NCBI GenBank assembly: GCA_963925895.1
Contig: CAWUVH010000023.1
Coordinates: 1 to 7,766 of the forward strand
Origin: Eutrophovita sp913057845
GTDB taxonomy: Bacteria; Pseudomonadota; Gammaproteobacteria; Burkholderiales; Eutrophovitaceae
DNA length: 7,766 nucleotides
Direction: 5' to 3'
Made by a program: the position numbers and the translations under genes. This document shows, one piece after another, positions 6,474-7,766 of the stretch. The number at the start of each line of letters is the position of its first letter. Positions within the stretch are counted from its first letter, which is position 1. The notes beneath the pieces were generated by a model. It worked only from the letters and a program-made list of their open reading frames with translations, was not told where the DNA came from and ran no database searches.

Positions 6474-6890
6474 ATGTTTAGACGAGACAGAAATAGTTAC
6501 TTTGCGGCAGAGCGTCCGAGGGTCGAAGTCATTCCCATGATTGACATCATGATGTTTCTCTTGGTTTTTTTTGTTGTGTTGTCAATAAATATGATCGCTG
6601 GGACTGGCTTGGATATGAATCTTCCAGGGTCAAAAACAACTCAAGATTTAGAAGAGTCAACGATCACAGTAGGCGTGAAAAAAGATAATCAATTCATTGT
6701 GGACGGTGAAACAATATCAGGTGAGAGTTTAACTTCGAAGTTGCTCGAGCTTAAGAAAAATCGGAAAGTTGCCGTCATCATCGCAGGTGACAAAGACGTG
6801 CAATTAGAGACGTTAATTAATGTCATGGATAGTGTTCGTGGTGCGGGCATCAACTCTGTAGGCATAGCTGCTATAGCGGCTAGCCAATAG
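6474..6890 (+). CDS. exbD: ExbD, biopolymer transport protein
   Basis: A 138-residue single-pass inner-membrane protein, the usual length for ExbD/TolR. A short basic cytoplasmic N-terminus (1-16) leads into VEVIPMIDIMMFLLVFFVVLS, where Asp24 matches the essential Asp25 of Escherichia coli ExbD that carries protons inside the ExbB ring. The periplasmic domain (about 45-138) shows the family pattern, with LDMNLPGS, ITVGVKKDNQFIVDGE and VAVIIAGDKDVQLETLINVMDSVRGAGI. The ATG at 6474 has an AT-rich leader with no Shine-Dalgarno sequence, and an in-frame TAA at 6462-6464 excludes an upstream start. Translation may depend on the unstructured leader. It stands between exbB and tonB, 20 bases before tonB, and is surely part of the same transcript. 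Confidence 0.93.
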   Translation: MFRRDRNSYFAAERPRVEVIPMIDIMMFLLVFFVVLSINMIAGTGLDMNLPGSKTTQDLEESTITVGVKKDNQFIVDGETISGESLTSKLLELKKNRKVAVIIAGDKDVQLETLINVMDSVRGAGINSVGIAAIAASQ

Positions 6891-6910
6891 GTTTAACGAA
6901 GAGATCTCAC

Positions 6911-7603
6911 ATGTTTGGTAAATATCGCCAAGTGAAAGCACTGTGGCCTGATCTCCACATAAAAGAGAAAAGGTTCTTACCCCTATGGGCAGCCCTTATG
7001 CTGGCCTTATTGTTACAGATATCGCCATTTTTGGGCGGGTATCTCTATGGTTTATGGGTTCCGCAGGTCACTCTTGAGGAGCCGGAGGAGTTACCTGAGA
7101 TAAAAATGACAGTTCAATTGGACGCGAGACCGCCTCTTGAGACTCCTAAGCCGCCCCCGCCAGAACCTGAAGAAGAGAATCTGCCTGAGCCAGAGTTAGA
7201 AAAAATAAAAAATACTATTCCACTTGAGCCGCCTAAGCCGTTACCTGATGAAGTCTTAGCTAAAATTGCATTGCCAACGCCTGAGCCTGAAGAGGAAGAT
7301 GATGATGAAGAGCTGGCGCTCCCATCGGTGTTTCAAGACTCGAGACCTGTGAAGAAAAAACCGTTCCCTAAATACCCTAGGGAGGCTGAGGATAACAGCG
7401 TCGAGGGTGATATTACGGTGCGTATTATGGTTAATGGTGATGGACGGGTTATGGATGTCCAAGTGCTGAACGCTAATCCTCCTGGAGTCTTTAATCAGGA
7501 GGTGTTGAATAGTGTGCGTCAATGGCAGTTCAAGCGTGATGGGACTATCGCCGAATTTGAACAAAAATTTATTTTTAAGATTGATCCGTGGGCGAAATAC
7601 TGA
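6911..7603 (+). CDS. tonB: TonB, energy-transducing protein
   Basis: A 230-residue inner-membrane-anchored protein spanning the periplasm to energise outer-membrane receptors. Order: a cytoplasmic N-terminus of about 22 residues; a single membrane helix (about 23-49); a Pro/Glu-rich periplasmic spacer (about 52-128) with repeated PEPE and PKPPPP runs and an acidic cluster, EEEDDDEE, at 127-134; and a C-terminal TonB domain (about 150-226) with PFPKYPREAE, VEGDITVRIMVNGDGRVMDVQVL, the EVLNSVRQWQFKRDG helix and the final KFIFKIDP strand. Two features differ from Escherichia coli TonB: the helix has no His corresponding to His20, and the QYP motif is KYP. The spacer is much richer in Glu than Lys. 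A weak GAAGAG precedes the ATG. It ends the operon; a strong terminator begins 25 bases after the stop. Confidence 0.9.
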   Translation: MFGKYRQVKALWPDLHIKEKRFLPLWAALMLALLLQISPFLGGYLYGLWVPQVTLEEPEELPEIKMTVQLDARPPLETPKPPPPEPEEENLPEPELEKIKNTIPLEPPKPLPDEVLAKIALPTPEPEEEDDDEELALPSVFQDSRPVKKKPFPKYPREAEDNSVEGDITVRIMVNGDGRVMDVQVLNANPPGVFNQEVLNSVRQWQFKRDGTIAEFEQKFIFKIDPWAKY

Positions 7604-7627
7604 GTAGTAATAGAATTCGATAGATAT

Positions 7628-7658
7628 AAAAAAAGCCCGAAGAAATCGGGCTTTTTTT
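7628..7658. terminator. Strong bidirectional rho-independent terminator between tonB and the TRAP permease gene
   Basis: A 13-bp perfect inverted repeat: seven A then GCCCGA (7628-7640), loop AGAAA (7641-7645), TCGGGC then seven T (7646-7658). The GC stem with A and T tracts on both sides works in either direction. It lies 25 bases after the tonB stop and 18 bases after the stop of the convergent permease gene, so it serves both. Confidence 0.95.
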
Positions 7659-7675
7659 ATTTTTGCTTACTACCT

Positions 7676-7766
7676 TTAGCCATAAACCGCTTGCGGTAGC
7701 CACGTGATGATTGCCGGGAATACAATACACAAGAACACGGCCAACACTTGTATGGCTAGAAAGATC
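7676..7766 (-). CDS. TRAP transporter large permease (DctM-type), C-terminal end only
   Basis: The minus strand is open from the right edge to TAA at 7676-7678 and encodes 29 residues: IFLAIQVLAVFLCIVFP followed by AIITWLPQAVYG. The pattern 'I-Q-x-L-x-x-x-L-x-x-x-FP-x-I-x-TWLP-x-x-x-x-G' is the usual C-terminus of the large membrane subunit of tripartite ATP-independent periplasmic transporters, which import organic acids with a sodium gradient. The rest of the gene, and presumably its small subunit and solute-binding protein, lie to the right. Only the tail is seen, so the assignment rests on a short motif. Confidence 0.7.
   Translation of the reverse strand, partial: IFLAIQVLAVFLCIVFPAIITWLPQAVYG

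Overview
The window looks like chromosomal DNA of a Gram-negative bacterium, most plausibly a marine or aquatic gammaproteobacterium. The reasons are a complete ExbB-ExbD-TonB set, a periplasmic solute-binding protein with a Sec signal, the end of a TRAP-type large permease, a large cadherin-like surface or exported protein, and moderate base composition judged by eye. The lineage is an inference; there is no rRNA or other marker gene.

Layout from left to right: (1) Bases 1-1292, plus strand: the 3' part of a large exported or surface protein. It enters the window already in frame, with codons starting at base 3, and carries nine copies of a GGGFNDFG repeat, then one cadherin-like domain, then a beta-rich C-terminal region I do not recognise. 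A hairpin that fits a terminator follows at 1311-1350. (2) Bases 1349-1554 hold no intact gene. A short open stretch on the minus strand without a start codon may be the tail of a decayed gene. (3) Bases 1555-4531, minus strand: a probable three-gene operon read leftward. It encodes a 2-keto-4-pentenoate hydratase/FAH-fold enzyme, a 541-residue transporter of the BT1/folate-biopterin branch of the MFS, and a small two-helix membrane protein of unknown function. A reasonable sigma-70 promoter lies at 4600-4627. (4) Bases 4532-4716: divergent intergenic region. (5) Bases 4717-7603, plus strand: four genes in a row. They encode a periplasmic family-3-type solute-binding protein resembling the MoxJ/XoxJ group, then ExbB, ExbD and TonB. 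They end at a strong bidirectional terminator (7628-7658). (6) Bases 7676-7766, minus strand: the last 29 codons of a TRAP transporter DctM-type permease, convergent with tonB.

How the genes may work together: ExbB and ExbD form the proton-driven motor that energises TonB for outer-membrane receptor transport. Linkage to a solute-binding protein, with gaps of 57, 50 and 20 bases and no visible terminator in between, suggests a dedicated uptake or sensing module rather than the housekeeping TonB system. No TonB-dependent receptor is in the window, so the substrate is unknown. The leftward operon pairs a hydratase typical of meta-cleavage or related catabolism with a transporter of an organic anion or pterin-like compound; that functional link is inferred from gene order only.

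I found no CRISPR array, tRNA, rRNA, insertion sequence or phage gene.
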